Source: Actinomadura rayongensis (GTDB lineage Bacteria; Actinomycetota; Actinomycetes; Streptosporangiales; Streptosporangiaceae). Taken from it: a stretch of 64,000 bases of DNA. This document shows, piece by piece, positions 62,464 to 64,000 of the stretch (position 1 is the stretch's first letter; each line of letters begins with the position of its first letter). The position numbers and the translations under genes are program-made. The notes under the pieces were generated by a model. The model was not told the origin of the DNA, did no database searches, and worked only from the letters and a program-made list of their open reading frames with translations. The DNA lies in NCBI RefSeq assembly GCF_009831215.1, contig NZ_WUTW01000002.1, positions 372,001 to 436,000 of the forward strand, read 5' to 3'.

Positions 62464-63399
62464 TTAGTGAGTGGTGGGAGCCTCGTCCTTTTTGTCCGCC
62501 AGGGCGGGCTCCAGGTAGATCAGGCGTGCCTCGGGAAGTTCCGCGCGGACGCGGGCCTCGGCGGCGTCGATGCCGCGGGCGACCTGGGCGGCCGTGTCGT
62601 CGTGGTGGACGGCGATCTTGGCCGCGATCAGCAGTTCCTCCGGACCGATGTACTCGGTGCGCAGGTGGATCACGTGGTCGACCTCCTCGGCCGACTCCAG
62701 GGCCGCGACGATCCGCTTCTCCTGGTCCGGGTCGGCGCCCTCGCCGATCAGGAGACTCTTGGTCTCGATCGCGAGGACGGTCGCGACGCAGGCGAGCAGC
62801 AGGCCGATCGCGATGGTTCCGATGCCGTCCCAGACGCCGTCACCGGTGACGACCGCCATCGTCACGCCGAACAGGGCGAGGACGAGCCCGATGAGCGCCG
62901 CCGCGTCCTCCAGCAGGACGACCGGCAGTTCCGGCGCCTTCGCCCGGCGGATGAACTGCACCCAGGACTTGTCGGCGCGCAGCGCGTTGGACTCCTTGAT
63001 CGCCGTCCGGAACGAGAAGCTCTCCATCGCGATGGCGGCGATCAGCACCGCGAACGCCCACGCCGGGGACTCGACGTGGTGCGGGTGCAGCACCTTCTCG
63101 ACGCCCTCGTAGAGCGAGAACGCCGCACCGACGGTGAACAGGACGACCGCGACGACGAACGCGTAGAAGAAGCGCTCGCGGCCGTAGCCGAACGGGTGCT
63201 CGGGCGTCCGGTCCCGTTCGGAGCGCTTGCGGCCGAGGATCAGCAGTCCCTGGTTGCCGGAGTCGGCGAGCGAGTGGATCGACTCGGCCAGCATGGACGA
63301 CGACCCCGTGAACACGAACGCCACCAGCTTGGACGCGGCGATGCCCAGATTGGCGGCCAGCGCCGCGATGATGGCCTTCGTCCCGCCCTCAGCACTCAT
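62464..63399 (-). CDS. Cation diffusion facilitator transporter
   Basis: A 311-residue CDF transporter exporting divalent metals (Zn, Fe, Mn or Co) by proton exchange. Membrane segment two has SSSMLAESIHSLADSGNQGL with the S-H-x-x-A-D-S metal site, then RTPEHPFGYGRERFFYAFVV. Segment five has the ELPVVLLEDAAALIGLVLAL block in place of HxxxD. The cytosolic C-terminal domain (about 205-300) has VDHVIHLRTEYIGPEELLI. ATG 63399 overlaps the stop of the isomerase gene as ATGA. The same gene order (isomerase-CDF-ahcY region) occurs in Streptomyces. Confidence 0.9.
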   Translation of the reverse strand: MSAEGGTKAIIAALAANLGIAASKLVAFVFTGSSSMLAESIHSLADSGNQGLLILGRKRSERDRTPEHPFGYGRERFFYAFVVAVVLFTVGAAFSLYEGVEKVLHPHHVESPAWAFAVLIAAIAMESFSFRTAIKESNALRADKSWVQFIRRAKAPELPVVLLEDAAALIGLVLALFGVTMAVVTGDGVWDGIGTIAIGLLLACVATVLAIETKSLLIGEGADPDQEKRIVAALESAEEVDHVIHLRTEYIGPEELLIAAKIAVHHDDTAAQVARGIDAAEARVRAELPEARLIYLEPALADKKDEAPTTH

Positions 63400-64000
63400 T
63401 CTGCGATCCTCGTCTTCAGTTCCTGGATGGTCGCGACCGGCGTCGGGTCGACGCCCAGTGCGATAGCCAAGTAAACCGTGACGTAGTCGGCGAGCGCGAT
63501 CAAAGTGGCGATCCGTTCCAGCGGGTGGTCGCCCTCGGCGCGCAGCTCGGTGACCGGTATGCCGCGCGCCGCCGCGAGTTCCGCCGACACCGCGCGCCGC
63601 TTGGCGACCTGCGGATGCTCGTCGGTGTCGCGCATGACGACCAGGTGCAGCCCGTGCTCGGTGTCGTCCGCGCGGTCGCGGAAGAAGTCGTCGGGGTCGG
63701 ACGCCCCGCCGGCGAAGAACCCGTCGAACGCGACGACCTGATTGTGGTCGGCCTCCGGCAGGCTTCCCGCGACGCCCGGGTACTTGGCGTTCTCGTTGAG
63801 CTGGCAGCAGAACCGGTACGCGGCGGTCGCGGCGAGATCGGACGAGCCCCACACCATCGGCATGCTGCCGAGCAGCTCGGCGGCGAGTTCCTTGGCGGGG
63901 TTCACGAACGTCTCGCTGGCCGGGCGGCACCGGTGCGCGATGTCTTCGAGCCGTCCGGCGACGGTCTCCAGCAGGCCGTCCGGGGCGTCCGCGAGCCCGA
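63396..64000 (-). CDS. PGI/PMI-type SIS isomerase, C-terminal part (cut by window edge)
   Basis: The frame enters from the right edge and ends at 63396, about 201 residues visible. It has the PGI/PMI C-terminal blocks FVNPAKELAAELLGSMPMVW, CCQLNENAKYPGVAGSLPEA with the catalytic Glu region, then HNQVVAFDGFF, RRAVSAELAAARGIPVTEL and ATLIALADYVTVYLAIALGV. This corresponds to Rv3256c of M. tuberculosis and to bifunctional phosphoglucose/phosphomannose isomerases, usually beside manA and manB. The N-terminal SIS domain lies beyond the window. It is translationally coupled to the CDF gene. Confidence 0.85.
   Translation of the reverse strand, partial: GLADAPDGLLETVAGRLEDIAHRCRPASETFVNPAKELAAELLGSMPMVWGSSDLAATAAYRFCCQLNENAKYPGVAGSLPEADHNQVVAFDGFFAGGASDPDDFFRDRADDTEHGLHLVVMRDTDEHPQVAKRRAVSAELAAARGIPVTELRAEGDHPLERIATLIALADYVTVYLAIALGVDPTPVATIQELKTRIAE

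Overview
The window is high-GC actinobacterial DNA: GC-rich third codon positions, frequent GTG starts, ATGA/GTGA stop-start overlaps, and marker genes such as mtrA-mtrB-lpqB, long-form hpf, dasR and an Rv3235-type gene beside secA. The secA, hpf, comF, lpqB-mtrB-mtrA, ahcY and PGI/PMI order resembles Mycobacterium tuberculosis and Streptomyces. The DasR-controlled sugar locus and the large set of secreted and membrane proteins suggest a filamentous actinomycete, perhaps near Actinomadura (Thermomonosporaceae). That placement is inference from gene content only.

Positions 1-2970 are a decayed accessory patch. It holds two SMI1/KNR4-type (immunity-like) gene remnants, two ISAs1-family transposase remnants, a TPR regulator broken by frameshifts and an intact DUF2975/XRE pair with two inverted repeats upstream. 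Positions 3365-9122 are ordinary metabolism: acetoacetyl-CoA synthetase, 1-pyrroline-5-carboxylate dehydrogenase, two HAD proteins and a DUF6912 protein.

Positions 9191-22415 form a compact amino-sugar and cell-wall-recycling island. It encodes MurQ, a MurR/RpiR regulator, a BadF-type amino-sugar kinase, a NagZ-like lipoprotein, all PTS parts (EI, HPr, EIIA, EIIB and two EIIC), an SIS-type glucosamine-6-P deaminase, NagA and DasR. A perfect 26-bp palindrome matching DasR (dre) half-sites lies in the divergent nagA/EIIC promoter. Together these proteins can take GlcNAc or MurNAc from outside the cell to fructose-6-phosphate.

Positions 22505-34100 hold an Rv3235-family gene, secA, an HGxxPAAW-like membrane protein, an AlkZ-like glycosylase, a LuxR-type response regulator, hpf, a secreted HNH nuclease, a phosphotransferase-fold protein, a propeller lipid-anchored or secreted protein and an MFS exporter. 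Positions 34151-41521 hold a secreted phosphoesterase, about 1 kb of low-complexity DNA with tandem repeats, comF, a VOC protein and the lpqB-mtrB-mtrA operon, in which mtrB appears to start at CTG. Positions 41785-48983 are the MoxR/DUF58/DUF4129/DUF4350 membrane module with SpoIIM-like and RDD proteins. Positions 49386-54584 hold mostly uncharacterised genes and a secreted subtilase. Positions 54643-57407 carry two adjacent S-adenosylhomocysteine hydrolases of different subfamilies. The rest is a MerR regulator, a Pro/Gln-rich membrane protein, a two-component system, a repeat-rich gene-free kilobase, a CDF transporter and the C-terminal part of a PGI/PMI-type isomerase running off the right edge.

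No rRNA, tRNA, CRISPR array or intact mobile element was seen. No clearly new multi-gene system was found; the most interesting signals are the rearranged immunity/transposase patch, the consolidated amino-sugar locus, the tandem SAH hydrolases, the CTG start of mtrB and the two repeat-rich spacers.
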